Shown here: positions 40,524 through 50,300 of the stretch, in pieces
Layout: each line of letters begins with the position of its first letter
How positions within the stretch are numbered: position 1 is the first letter of the stretch
Assembly (NCBI GenBank): GCA_910587145.1
Contig: CAJUMH010000007.1
Location: 1-64,000, forward strand
Source of the DNA: an uncultured Ruthenibacterium sp.
GTDB taxonomy: Bacteria; Bacillota; Clostridia; Oscillospirales; Ruminococcaceae
Length of the DNA: 64,000 nucleotides
Reading direction: 5' to 3'
The notes under the pieces: model-generated
Seen by the model: only the letters and a program-made list of their open reading frames with translations
What the model was told of the DNA's origin: nothing
Databases searched by the model: none
Program-made: the position numbers and the translations under genes

Positions 40524-40847
40524 ATGAATATCACTCCTTTACGCCCTTATCAGGCCGGCGTAAAAAAAGTAAGCGCCGTAGACAGGAAAGGCTTTTATAC
40601 GGCGCTTGGCGCGGCGGCCGAAGAGGCAAGGCAGCCCGCCGAGCAGAATGTGGACCGTCTGGATATCTCCGGCGGCGTACAGCGCAGCGAGGTGGAAAAG
40701 ACAGCCTGGTCGCTGACGCAGCAGGCCGCGCGGCCCGCGGGCGCGCAGCGGCTGGAAAGCCTGCGCGCGGCCGTGCAGAGCCGCACGTATTCCGTTCCGG
40801 CAGAGCAGATCGCGAACGCGATGGTATCTTCCTGGAGGATGCTGTGA
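40524..40847 (+). CDS. flgM: Anti-sigma-28 factor FlgM
   Basis: 107 residues, first gene of the flagellar cluster. The N-terminus is polar and probably disordered; the C-terminal half (VDRLDISGG, then RLESLRAAVQSRTYSVPAEQIANAMVSS) carries the sigma-binding helices of FlgM. The YSVPAEQIANAM segment is the diagnostic motif. It holds the flagellar sigma factor inactive until the hook is finished, then is exported. GGGGAGG precedes the ATG. The TGA overlaps the flgN start, so the two are coupled. Confidence 0.9.
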   Translation: MNITPLRPYQAGVKKVSAVDRKGFYTALGAAAEEARQPAEQNVDRLDISGGVQRSEVEKTAWSLTQQAARPAGAQRLESLRAAVQSRTYSVPAEQIANAMVSSWRML

Positions 40848-41323
40848 TGGCGCTGCCCTTTGAGGAATACCGCGCGTTTCTGGAAAGCTACGCCTCGTTT
40901 TTGGAAGAGATGTCCGCGCAGGCGCAGAGCATGCACGGCGCGCTGGCGTCATTTAACGGCGAGCAGCTGACGAAGGCGATGTCGGGGATGCAGTCGCACA
41001 TCATGCAGCTCAAAAACATGGAGGCCCGCCGTGTGCAGCTGCAGCGCGAGGCCGGCTTCGACGGGCTGACGTTCGCGCAGCTGCTGGAGCAGCGCCCCGC
41101 CCAAGAGCGCCCGGCGCTGAAGGCGCTGTGCCGGCGCATTGAAATGTGCGTGGAAAACATTCGGTACTTCAACGAAAGATCGCAGTCCTTTGCAAAGGAG
41201 GGGCTTGCGGCCATGCAGGTTGCCGGGCAGGTGACGGAGGGAAAAAACCTTTACGCCCCGCCGGTGCACGGTAAGGAACAGCGGCTTACGGACGCGCCCG
41301 CCGCGTTCGAGGCAAACTATTAG
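40847..41323 (+). CDS. flgN: Flagellar export chaperone FlgN
   Basis: 158 residues, almost entirely helical. Three long helices (about 5-30, 40-68 and 85-120), followed by RIEMCVENIRYFNERSQSF and a polar tail, fit the FlgN chaperone of the hook-filament junction proteins. The assignment rests on helical pattern, length and position between flgM and flgK. ATG 40847 overlaps the flgM stop; GGAGG is eight bases upstream, and GTG 40844 is an alternative. Confidence 0.82.
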   Translation: MALPFEEYRAFLESYASFLEEMSAQAQSMHGALASFNGEQLTKAMSGMQSHIMQLKNMEARRVQLQREAGFDGLTFAQLLEQRPAQERPALKALCRRIEMCVENIRYFNERSQSFAKEGLAAMQVAGQVTEGKNLYAPPVHGKEQRLTDAPAAFEANY

Positions 41324-41396
41324 GCGGCGCGGCCGGCATCAAAATGCCGCGGCGTGTCCGGCGTTTTACACACAGAAGGGGAGGCAAGGCAGAGCT

Positions 41397-42944
41397 ATGA
41401 TCAGACCGACTTTTTTGGGCTTTGACACGGCAAAAAAAGGCCTGACGACGGCCCAGAAGGGCATTGATATTACGGGACAGAACCTTGTGAACTGGGATTC
41501 CGAGGGCTATACCCGCCAGCGCATCGAGCAGGTGGCGCTCTCGCAGGATAAGTATTCCTCGCGCTTTTCCAGCAACCGCGTGGCGGTGGCCGGACAGGGC
41601 GTTGACATCGTGGGCATTTCGCAGCAGCGCGATGCGTTTTTGGATAAGCGCTACCGCCAGCAGTACGGCGACGAGGGCTACTTCGAGAAGACGGGCGATA
41701 TCCTGAAGGACGTGCAGAGCTCGCTGGACATTCTGGACGCACAGGGGGATTCCGGCCTGCGCGGCCGCTTGATGGCGCTGCTCGATTCCATCGACGTATT
41801 CGCCGGCCAGCCGGATTCCCCGACGAACGCGAACATCGTGGCCACGAACACAAAAAAGATCGCGCAGACGCTGCAGCTGCTGAGCCAGAAGATGGATAAG
41901 GTGCAGGAGCAGCACACCTACGATATGTCCGTTGCGGTGGACAATTACAATCAGATGCTGGCCAAGGTGGCCCAGATCAACCGCGTAATCTTAGAGGACA
42001 GCGGCGTCATCAACAACGATGCGCGCTACGGCCCCAACGAGCTGTACGACGAGCGCAATCTGCTCATTGATAAGCTCTCCAATATGACGGACCTGGAGGT
42101 TACGCACAACGTTGACGGCACCGTCACGCTGGAAGTGGGCGGGAAAACAGTAGTGCAGGGCAAAAAGTACGAGACGCTGGATATGTCGCAGAACACCACT
42201 ACGGGCGTCATCTCTCTGCGGTGGCTTTCCACGGGCGAGCCGGCGCAGATCACCACCGGCTCGATCAAGGGCTCGGCGGATTACCTCAACGGGCGCGGCG
42301 ACAACATCGTGTATCCGGGCGAGACGTCCGAGCGCGGTGTGCGCTACTATCAGGATCAGCTCAATTACATTGCGCAGACCTTTGCCAATGTGATGAACAG
42401 CACCATCCCGGCGGGCTATAACGATAAGGGCCCCGAATCGGGCCTGCTCACGGATGCGAACGGGAACGTGCTGTATAAAACGCTTATTGGCACCACGGAC
42501 GGCTCGAACAAAATCACGGCGGGCAATATCAGCATCAGCGAGGATTGGGCGAAGGATTCCAACTACCTGATGACGCAGCGCGGAAACATGGATACCACGT
42601 ACATTTTGAAGCTGAAGGAGCGGCTGAATTCCGACGAGACGAACACCTTCAAGCCGGAGGGTGCAACGGAAGGCTTTACAGGCACGTTCCTCGATTACTT
42701 TAAAACGATCGGCACCACGCTCGGCTCGGATATTTCCTTTACCACCGGCCGTGAGGAGGCCGCGGGCGTGATGGCGAGCAATCTGGACGATCAGAGAGAT
42801 TCCGTTGCGGGCGTCAACGTCGATGAGGAAACGGCGAACATGATGCTTTACAACAAATCGCTGTCGGCGGCTTCGCGCCTGATGACAACGCTGGACGACG
42901 CGCTGGATGTGCTGATTAACCGCACAGGCCGCGTCGGCCTGTGA
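41397..42944 (+). CDS. flgK: Flagellar hook-associated protein 1, FlgK
   Basis: 515 residues, normal length. The N-terminal rod-type domain has FDTAKKGLTTAQKGIDITGQNLVNWDSEGYTRQRI, and the middle contains the FlgK region GVDIVGISQQRDAFLDKRYRQQ. The C-terminal coiled-coil end is SNLDDQRDSVAGVNVDEETANMMLYNKSLSAASRLMTTLDDALDVLIN. It forms the first hook-filament junction layer. AGGGGAGG-type RBS upstream. It is followed 18 bases later by flgL. Confidence 0.95.
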   Translation: MIRPTFLGFDTAKKGLTTAQKGIDITGQNLVNWDSEGYTRQRIEQVALSQDKYSSRFSSNRVAVAGQGVDIVGISQQRDAFLDKRYRQQYGDEGYFEKTGDILKDVQSSLDILDAQGDSGLRGRLMALLDSIDVFAGQPDSPTNANIVATNTKKIAQTLQLLSQKMDKVQEQHTYDMSVAVDNYNQMLAKVAQINRVILEDSGVINNDARYGPNELYDERNLLIDKLSNMTDLEVTHNVDGTVTLEVGGKTVVQGKKYETLDMSQNTTTGVISLRWLSTGEPAQITTGSIKGSADYLNGRGDNIVYPGETSERGVRYYQDQLNYIAQTFANVMNSTIPAGYNDKGPESGLLTDANGNVLYKTLIGTTDGSNKITAGNISISEDWAKDSNYLMTQRGNMDTTYILKLKERLNSDETNTFKPEGATEGFTGTFLDYFKTIGTTLGSDISFTTGREEAAGVMASNLDDQRDSVAGVNVDEETANMMLYNKSLSAASRLMTTLDDALDVLINRTGRVGL

Positions 42945-42962
42945 GGATAGGAGGAGTGCCCT

Positions 42963-44096
42963 ATGAGAGTTGCACAACGGACCATCAGCCGTAACTATAT
43001 GACGAGCCTGAACAATACGCTCAGCAAGCGCGCGGATATTCTGGCCCGCTCCGAGAGCGGCCTGCGCTTTGAGCAGCTTTCCGAGGATGTTGCGGCCGGC
43101 GCGCGCGCGATGGATACGCAGGAATCGCGCTACGCGGCTACCCAGCAGAAAAACACGGCGGAAGCGCTGATTAAAGAGCTGGATTCCGCGTGGAAGACGC
43201 TGGGCTCGGCGGACAGTATCGTGCAGGATATTCTGGAAGAGATGAAATCCGCCGCGGGCGTGCGCACCGAGGAAAAGCTGGAAGCCATCAAGAAAAATAT
43301 CGGCGCGATGAAGGCGCAGTATCTGCAGACGATGAATACCCAGTACGGCGGCAAATATCTGTTTGGCGGCACAAACAATGCCACCCCCCCGTTTACCGAG
43401 GGCGACGACGGCCGTCTGCAGTTCAACGGCATCACGGTAGCCAATATCTACAAGTATAACGATAAGTACTATTATGTACAGGACGGCCAGAAACCGTCGT
43501 TTACGTATGATCCCCCGGGATATGATCCCGATACCGCCACGGCTCCGCCGATCTCGGCCACGCCGAACGATCCGCAGGTGCCGCAGAGCGGCAAGATCTA
43601 TCTGGACACAGGCTTTGGCCTTTCTGTCGGCGCAGACGGTGTTGATTCGCGCACGGCATTCCAGGTGAATGTTGTTGGGCTGGACGCAATGGGCTTTATG
43701 AACTTTATTCCGGAAGTGAAGACGGGCCTGGAGGACAGCGAGGAGTGGATCCAAAAGACAAACAACATCTACGATCTTGTTACCCAGGTGGAAAACATGA
43801 TCTCGCCCAATTATGCGGATCTGAATATGGACGATATGCAGCTGCGCCTGACGGAAATGAACGACACCATGCGTATGGCGCGCACGTTTATAGATACGCA
43901 GACCACATCGCTGGAATATCTGGTAGATCGGCTGAAAACGGATATTGACGGTATGGAAAAGTTAGAGGACAGCCTGATGACGGCAGAGCCTGCGGGCGAG
44001 GCCATCAAGATGAAAAACGTGGAGTATGCGTGGCAGGCGGTGCTTGCGCTGGGCAACCAGATCCTGCCGTCGTCGCTGCTGGATTATCTGCGATAA
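42963..44096 (+). CDS. flgL: Flagellar hook-associated protein 3, FlgL
   Basis: 377 residues with flagellin-like ends. N-terminus: RVAQRTISRNYMTSLNNTLSKRADILARSESGLRFEQLSED. C-terminus: ARTFIDTQTTSLEYLVDRLKTDIDGMEKLEDSLMTAEPAGEAIKMK, and it ends in ALGNQILPSSLLDYLR. It makes the second junction layer between hook and filament. Slightly longer than many FlgL proteins because of a variable middle rich in Asp, Pro and Thr. GGATAGGAGGAG is the RBS. Confidence 0.92.
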   Translation: MRVAQRTISRNYMTSLNNTLSKRADILARSESGLRFEQLSEDVAAGARAMDTQESRYAATQQKNTAEALIKELDSAWKTLGSADSIVQDILEEMKSAAGVRTEEKLEAIKKNIGAMKAQYLQTMNTQYGGKYLFGGTNNATPPFTEGDDGRLQFNGITVANIYKYNDKYYYVQDGQKPSFTYDPPGYDPDTATAPPISATPNDPQVPQSGKIYLDTGFGLSVGADGVDSRTAFQVNVVGLDAMGFMNFIPEVKTGLEDSEEWIQKTNNIYDLVTQVENMISPNYADLNMDDMQLRLTEMNDTMRMARTFIDTQTTSLEYLVDRLKTDIDGMEKLEDSLMTAEPAGEAIKMKNVEYAWQAVLALGNQILPSSLLDYLR

Positions 44097-44296
44097 AAAC
44101 GGCAGGCGAAGGCCGGAAAAAGGTGCAAGGGCCGCAGGGCGTTTGAATCAAAACAGATTGGCCGATCGAATGTAAAGGGGAAACGTATCAGCAACTGCTC
44201 TGAAGGATGCAGGGCGGCTGCCGGGAGAGCGCCGAAGCCAATACGGCGCACCCCGATGAAGAACAGTACAGTGTACGGAGAAGCATGGAGGGACAT

Positions 44297-44887
44297 ATGC
44301 TTGCACTTGAGATCACCAGCCGCCCGCTTGAATGGGAATTCAAGATTGAGCCGGCCCGGCTGCAGATGCGTCAGTCGGACAATCCGAAGATGGAAATGGA
44401 TCATCAGCCCGCGGATATGAAGATACAATCCCGAAACATTGAGGTGCAGCTGGACGGCACGGCGCTGCGCGCCAGCTTGGAACAGCGAACCATCGGCGAT
44501 TTTATGGATCAGGCGGGCCAAAAAGGTTTTGAGGGCGCGCAAAGAGCGAAGCAGGAGGCTGTTCAGTTCGGCAACAGCATTGCGCATATTGAGGACGGTA
44601 TCACGATTGGCCAGTACATGCGCCAGAAGGCGCTGGAACAGCCCACCACCTACCAGTTCTTCATTCCCGCGCCCTACGATATTTCGTGGAAGCCGAACGA
44701 GCAGCAGATTGATTATCAGCCGGATGAATTGAGCTTCGACTGGCAGGTGGAAGAGAGCCTGCTCGATTTCGTGCCCGGCAGCTTTACCATCAATATTCTG
44801 CAGCGGCCGGAAGTGGATATCAAATATATTGGCAAGCCGATTTACGTACCGCCCAGCTCTGCCCCCGATTTTGAGGCGGAGGCGTAA
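44297..44887 (+). CDS. DUF6470 family protein of the flagellar cluster
   Basis: 196 residues, Gln-, Met- and charge-rich with short alternating strands: LALEITSRPLEWEFKIEPARL at the start, then IGDFMDQAGQKGFEGAQ and YDISWKPNEQQIDYQPDELSFDWQ. Its start and its position between flgL and fliW match DUF6470, recurrent in clostridial flagellar operons. No signal peptide. Function unknown; a role in filament assembly or FliW-linked control is a guess from position. ATG 44297 follows GGAGGGACAT. Confidence 0.78.
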   Translation: MLALEITSRPLEWEFKIEPARLQMRQSDNPKMEMDHQPADMKIQSRNIEVQLDGTALRASLEQRTIGDFMDQAGQKGFEGAQRAKQEAVQFGNSIAHIEDGITIGQYMRQKALEQPTTYQFFIPAPYDISWKPNEQQIDYQPDELSFDWQVEESLLDFVPGSFTINILQRPEVDIKYIGKPIYVPPSSAPDFEAEA

Positions 44888-45033
44888 ACACAGCCTGCCG
44901 GCAGAGAATGTGCGGCGTCGAACCGAATACGGCTCGGCGCCGTGCAAAAAATAAGGGCATCTCCGGGCCGGCCGCCAGCCGCACGCCGCCGGGCCGGACA
45001 CGGCGCCCCAAAGAAAGGCGCGGAGGAATACCG

Positions 45034-45462
45034 ATGCTGATTGAGACAAGAGACTTCGGCAAAATGGAGATCGACGAAAAGGATATTATCACCTTTGTGG
45101 AACCGATTTTCGGCTTTGAAAATTACCACCAGTATATTTTGCTGGAACATAAGGAGCTGAACCCGCATTTCGTCTGGCTGCAATCGGTGGAAGAGCCGAT
45201 GATCTGCTTTGTGCTGGCCAATCCCAGCGAGGTGGTATCGGATTATCAGGTAAAACTGCCGGCCGAGGCCGTCGAGACGCTGGGCGAGGGGAGCACGCTG
45301 TATTTTGTGCTCACTGTGATCCGGGATCCCTACTATGATTCCACTGTCAACCTGAAAAGCCCTGTCGTCATCAATCCCAAAACGGGCAAGGCCATTCAGG
45401 TGATTTTGGAGGAGCCGTACCCCATCCGGCAGCCTCTTGTGCAAAAAGAGGAGGAAGCCTGA
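45034..45462 (+). CDS. fliW: Flagellar assembly factor FliW
   Basis: 142 residues. Conserved FliW segments: FGKMEIDEKDIITFVEPIFGFENYHQYILLEH, FVWLQSVEEPMICFVLANP and VNLKSPVVINPKTGKAIQVILEE. FliW binds and inhibits CsrA and is titrated by flagellin, so it couples filament export to flagellin translation. GGAGG is seven bases before ATG 45034. The csrA gene begins one base after its stop. Confidence 0.95.
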   Translation: MLIETRDFGKMEIDEKDIITFVEPIFGFENYHQYILLEHKELNPHFVWLQSVEEPMICFVLANPSEVVSDYQVKLPAEAVETLGEGSTLYFVLTVIRDPYYDSTVNLKSPVVINPKTGKAIQVILEEPYPIRQPLVQKEEEA

Positions 45463-45463
45463 G

Positions 45464-45688
45464 GTGCTGATCTTAACCAGAAAATGCGGCGAATCCGTGA
45501 TCATAGACGGCAGGATCGAGATCAAGATCACCGGAATATCCGACGAAAAGATCAAGATCGGCATCGACGCGCCCGCCGAGATGAAGGTATACCGCAAAGA
45601 GCTGTACGATACGCTGGAAGAAAACAAATCGGCGGCAGGCACAGTGGCCGCCGCCGCTTTGCGGGATATTTCGCGCAAGATGGAATGA
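45464..45688 (+). CDS. csrA: Carbon storage regulator CsrA
   Basis: 74 residues. LILTRKCGESVIIDGRIEIKITGISDEKIKIGIDAPAEMKVYRKELYD is the complete CsrA beta-sandwich with RNA-binding ends. It represses translation by binding GGA motifs in leaders such as that of flagellin, and is antagonised by FliW. GTG start at 45464, one base after the fliW stop, with GAGGAAG as RBS inside fliW, so the pair is translationally coupled. Confidence 0.96.
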   Translation: MLILTRKCGESVIIDGRIEIKITGISDEKIKIGIDAPAEMKVYRKELYDTLEENKSAAGTVAAAALRDISRKME

Positions 45689-45729
45689 TGTTCCCCAAAG
45701 CGCCGCGTGCTTTGCCCCGCACGCCGGGC

Positions 45730-46392
45730 CTACAGCGATTTTGGCGTATCGGTGGCGCTAAGCCGCAGGATATAGTCCTTTAAAAGCGCTTCGTCCGAGG
45801 CGTGCAGCGCCAGAAGGCGGCAGCGGTAGCAGTTGGCCTCCTGTCCAAACACAATGGATTGCTTTACCACCATGGGCAGGCGGGCGATGGCTGGGATCTG
45901 CGGCAGCAATACGGTTACGGGCTGCTCGGGGTCGAGCTCTACGGAAAGATCGGTGTGGAACATTACCTCGTGTGTGGAAAGCGCGCGTACCGTTACGGGG
46001 AATTCCACGGTTTCTTCTACGGTTTTTTTGCCAAACAGGCCGCGGTGCTCCGTTTGAACGGTGGTTTGCGCCGTGCCGGGAAGCTCCACATAATACAAAA
46101 AAACCAGCGCCGCCTCGGGCAGGATCTCGTCCTGTACCGATACGAGCCGCAGCCGTCCCGCCGAGGAAAAATACACCTCGCCGACAAAACGGTGTACCTC
46201 GATGCCCTCGTGCAGGCGCAGAAGCTGAAGCCTTGTTCCCATAGAAAAAAGCGGAATAAAATCGCATTCAAAATCCACGCTGCGGTCTGCGGCATCGAAT
46301 TGGCCGCATCCGACTTCGACGGTTTTTCCGGACAGTGTTTTCAGCACGGCGTCGAATTTGGCATCCATGTTTTCATACGCAAAGGAAATCAC
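45730..46392 (-). CDS. Unrecognised protein in the flagellar cluster (possible PilZ-like)
   Basis: 220 residues on the strand opposite to the flagellar genes. It looks mostly beta-stranded: VDFECDFIPLFSMGTRLQLLRLHEGIEVHRFVGEVYFSSAGRLRLVSV, then FPVTVRALSTHEVMFHTDLSVELDPEQPVTVLLPQ. The arrangement, an N-terminal barrel followed by strand-rich segments with R/S-x-S-type turns, is reminiscent of YcgR/PilZ flagellar brake proteins, but no RxxxR plus DxSxxG motif is evident, so c-di-GMP binding is not supported. No signal or TM segment. Soluble hypothetical. Confidence 0.6.
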   Translation of the reverse strand: MISFAYENMDAKFDAVLKTLSGKTVEVGCGQFDAADRSVDFECDFIPLFSMGTRLQLLRLHEGIEVHRFVGEVYFSSAGRLRLVSVQDEILPEAALVFLYYVELPGTAQTTVQTEHRGLFGKKTVEETVEFPVTVRALSTHEVMFHTDLSVELDPEQPVTVLLPQIPAIARLPMVVKQSIVFGQEANCYRCRLLALHASDEALLKDYILRLSATDTPKSL

Positions 46393-46780
46393 TTGTTCAC
46401 CTCATACCGAAAATCTTTTCCTGCAAAGCTTCCGCATCCATTCTCGGGCGGCCGCCGCGTTTTCGCTCAGAGCGTTCTTTTCTCATCGCACACGCTTCGG
46501 TGCCGCAAAAGAAGCGAAAGCCTTTCTCTTATCATACCACGTTCGGTTTGCAATGTATAGGCCTCCTGCCGCAAAAAATCGGGCGTTTTTGGAAAAGAAC
46601 CGCAAAGGAAGATAAAAAACAGCAGGGGCGGCTTTGTCTTTTCGGGCGGCTGCCCGCAGGAGGGCGTTCCCTTTTGGGCAGGAACGGCCCCGCCAAAAGG
46701 GCGTTTCTTTTCGGGCAGGAACGGCCCGCAGAAGGGCGGTTTCGTCTTCTTATGGAACGGCCCGCAACGGAGTGACGCTT
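46393..46780. other. Intergenic region with tandem repeats before the FliT-like gene
   Basis: No gene is supported, although a plus-strand frame stays open through the repeats. The left part (46393-46620) shows nothing assignable. The right part (46640-46765) consists of about three degenerate copies of a 40-bp unit. Confidence 0.65.
46640..46765 (+). repeat. Degenerate tandem repeats (GGGCAGGAACGGCCC unit)
   Basis: About three copies of a roughly 40-bp unit containing CGGGCAGGAACGGCCCGC followed by AAGGGCG and a TTTC-type stretch; the last copy ends ATGGAACGGCCCGCAACGG. The unit contains GGGC/GCCC complementarity, so hairpins are possible. It lies directly upstream of the FliT-like gene. 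Confidence 0.75.
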
Positions 46781-47224
46781 ATGAATGACACACTGCAAAA
46801 TGACGTACAGCAAAAAAGAGAAACGCCGGCCGGCCTTTGGGAGGAAATTGCGGAATGCATCCTTTCAATGGAGGCGCTGTCGCTGGAAATGATCACATGT
46901 CCCGAGGCGGTGCTGCTGCAAAAGGCGGCGCGGCGCGAGGCGCTGATGGAGCGCATCCGCGCGCTGCACACGGCATGCGAGGGGTGCGTGCCGCCGGAGG
47001 ATGAGGCCGAGGCCGCGCGCGTACTGGCCGCGCGGGAGACGGCGCGTGCAGCGGCATGCCGCATGCAGGAGCTCGACCGGCAGGCGGCGGCGCGCATCAA
47101 GCGCGAGCAGGAGCGCATTCTGGAAAAGCTGCGCAGTGTGGGCAAAAGCGCCGGGGCGCATGCCTCGCGCTATTATCAGGCGCATTCGTCCGCGCCGCGA
47201 TCCACGTTTCTCGGCTCTGTCTAA
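46781..47224 (+). CDS. Small coiled-coil protein upstream of fliD (FliT-like candidate)
   Basis: 147 residues, almost wholly helical: LWEEIAECILSMEALSLEMI, AARREALMERIRALHTA, ARVLAARETARAAACRMQELDRQAAARIKREQERILEKLRSV. A small helical protein encoded directly before fliD is typical of flagellar chaperones such as FliT, but sequence similarity is not recognisable to me, so the name is only a suggestion. It ends in a polar tail with Ser and Phe. CGGAG precedes the ATG; the upstream open frame is repeat DNA. Confidence 0.7.
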   Translation: MNDTLQNDVQQKRETPAGLWEEIAECILSMEALSLEMITCPEAVLLQKAARREALMERIRALHTACEGCVPPEDEAEAARVLAARETARAAACRMQELDRQAAARIKREQERILEKLRSVGKSAGAHASRYYQAHSSAPRSTFLGSV

Positions 47225-47356
47225 TTGAGAAAACAAAGCCTTGCGGCCGGCCTTTTTTCGGCAGGCGGGCTTTGCAGAAAAGCTTATAAATAAAAATTTG
47301 CAGAAGGGCGGCGGCCAAAACAAGGCGGCGCGCCCCAATACAGGAGGGCAACGGCT

Positions 47357-50300
47357 ATGAATGTCAACTCAACCAGCACCTATACTTACGGCAGCAGTGC
47401 CAGCAAGGGTATGTCCGGTCTTGCTTCGGGTCTGGATACGGAGTCTCTTGTAAAGGAGATGCTCTCGGGTACACAGAGCAAGATCGATAAGCAGGAGGGG
47501 CTCAAACAGCAGACGGAGTGGAAGCAGGAGATCTACCGAGACCTCATCTCGCAGATCAACACATTCCAGAAAGGCTATTTTTCAAACGGGGCTTCCACCA
47601 GCCTCACCTCCAGCGCGCTGTATAATACCATGTTGGCGGCAACCAGCTCGAAAAATATCAATGTTACGGCCTCCACCTCCGCGCCGGTGGGCAACACCTC
47701 GGTGACGGTATATCAGCTTGCCTCGAATTACAGTATCTCCTCGGCGGAAAGGGTGAGCGGACGTATGGCCGGCACGTTGAACCTTGCCCAGATGCAGGAG
47801 CTGATCGACGCGCAAAAGACAGGCGACCGCGTACTTGCGCTGAACGTGGGCGCCGCGCAGGGCGCGGACGGCGGTTCGGTGGTAAAAATCGATTTAAAGA
47901 GCTTTTTTGTATCGGGCGATTCGTTTCGTTCGGAGATCGATGAAAGCGGCATTGCGGCAGAGATCCAAAAGCAGCTGAAAGAGCAGGCCAATCTGGACAC
48001 GAAGGTGACGATCTCGGGCGGGCAGCTTTCCATCGTGAGCAAAGACGGCGACCGTTCGCTGAGCGTATCGAGCGAATCCTCGGATATGGCACTTTCCGCG
48101 CTGGGGCTCACCACCAGCAGCGCGGCAAAGCCGAACCTTGGCAAAACGCAGCGCACGCTGACAAGTGCCGTGAATCTGACACCCGCGCTGCGCTTCCAGA
48201 TGACACTGGACGACAGCATGCAAAAAGAGATTGCGCTGGATGTGCGCGCGCTTGCAGACGCAGACGGCAGGCTTACCCCGCAAAGCGTAAGCAAGGCGCT
48301 GCAAAACGAGATTGATAAAAAGTTCGGCAAGGGCATTGTAACGGTTGCAAGCAGCGGCAACGGGCTGGAATTTTCCACCGCCATTGCCGGGCGCAAGCTT
48401 GTGGTGAACAACGCCGGCAGCGACAGAGCCGTACTGGGCGCGCTGGGCCTTAAAAACGGCCAGAGCAACCGCATTGCGGCTTACAATACGCTCAAGGAAA
48501 TGCAGCTTTCCACCCCGCTGCAGGGCGGTCGGTTCGAGTTCGAGATCAACGGGGCAAAATTCTCGTTCAGCGAAGACGACGATATCGATTACGTAATGAG
48601 CACGATCAACAGCAGCAACGCGGGCGTGACAGTGGTGTATAAGCCGCTGGAAGACACTTTCGTAATGACGGCGAACGATGCGGGCGCAGGGCGCACAATC
48701 GAGATGAGCCAGACGCAGGGCAACCTGCTGAACGTGATGTTCGGCAAGGGTGACGGCAGCCTGAAAACGGGCGGTACCGTGGCCAGCGCGCCGCTGACGG
48801 GCGAAACGCTGGCGGGCGGCGAAAAAACCTATCTGGAGGGGATCCGTTCCGGCATTTTCTCGTTGACCGTGAACGGAAAAGAATACAATCTGGAGATCCC
48901 CAAGAAAGAGACGGCCTATACCCCGGAAGAAATTTTCGAAAAACTGAACGCCGAGCTGCAGCGCCAGTTCGGCGTGGCCGATACGCTTGCCGAGGACGGA
49001 TCGGATCTTCAGAACATTGAGCTGAAAAAGGACGATACAACCGGCGCCTACTCGCTTGTGGTGCGCAACGGCGCGGCGGTGGAGCTGGCCGGTGTGAACG
49101 CAGAGAGCACCGACGAGGAAAAGCTGAAAAAGCTGGCGCAGGAGAACGGCAACATGGCGGTTGCGTTCGGCCTGGTATCGGATAAAGAGGGTAAGACCAA
49201 CGTATTCAGCGATACAACAAAGCTCTCGGATACCGATTGGAAGGATCTTGCCGAAAAGCTGCAGATCGACGCGGATACCACGCTGGCCGGGCTTGCCGAG
49301 GCAACGAAAGACTCCGAATCCTCGAGTGTGATCGTTTCGTTTGAAAACGGGCGCCTTGTTGTTGCCGCGAAGGAAGGCGCAGCGGTGCAGGACCTGCAGC
49401 TTGGCACAGACGAGCAAATGCAGAAGATGTTTGGCGTGAAAAGCCTTTTGCTGAATGCGGCAGATGCGAACAGCAAGCAGGGTATTGTAACCGAGGGCCG
49501 CAATGCCATTGTAAACATCGACGGCATGATGACAGAGCGCAACAGCAACGTTTTCAGCTACAACGGCATGACGGTAGAGCTGAACGGCCTTTCTAAAATA
49601 GCCGAGAGCGACGCCGGCGCCGGGGGAGACGCCGGCAAGAACAAGCTGATGGTGGACGATGGAACAGGCGTGCTGAAGGAATGGAAATCGATCAACGGCC
49701 GCTGGGTGGACGCGCAGGGCTATGAGCGCGCAGAGGACGGCCGATATGTGGCGGAAGACGGAGAAGGAAACGCCACGCGCGTGGAATATGGGCAGGAGCC
49801 GCCCGCCGGCTATCACTTGAAGCGTTATACCAACACCACCTTCGTTTCCGCAGGCGGGCAGACGCTCAGCGGCGTGGGCATCAATGCCAAAGGCGAAATG
49901 CTGGACGCAAACGGCAATGTGCTGCAGATGCGCGAGGCCGAGAAGGTGACGGTTACACGGGATACCGATAAGATCGTGGAAACCGTAAAGGGCTTTATCG
50001 ACGAATACAACAAGCTGGTAAAGACGATCAGCGAATACCTGAACGAGGATGCCAACTATCGCGATTATGCCCCGCTGACGGATGAGCAGCGCAAGGAAAT
50101 GACAGAAAAACAGATCGAGCTGTGGGAAGAAAAGGCGAAGGAAGGGCTTTTGCGCCGCGATTCCATTTTAACGCAGTTTTTGCAGGATATGCGCTCGATC
50201 TGGTACGATACGAACGGCTCCGGCTATGCCATTTACCAGCTTGGCATCGAGACAGGCGATTGGTCTACGCGCGGCCAGCTTACCTTCACAAACGACGGAG

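Noticed and set aside
41991..43754. A 587-codon frame antisense to flgK and flgL
   Set aside because: Shadow of two well-supported flagellar genes; spans both of them and the gap between.
47894..49816. A 640-codon minus-strand frame antisense to fliD
   Set aside because: Long antisense frames are expected in GC-rich genes; composition is unlike a protein (many His, Arg, Val, Ala), and there is no RBS.
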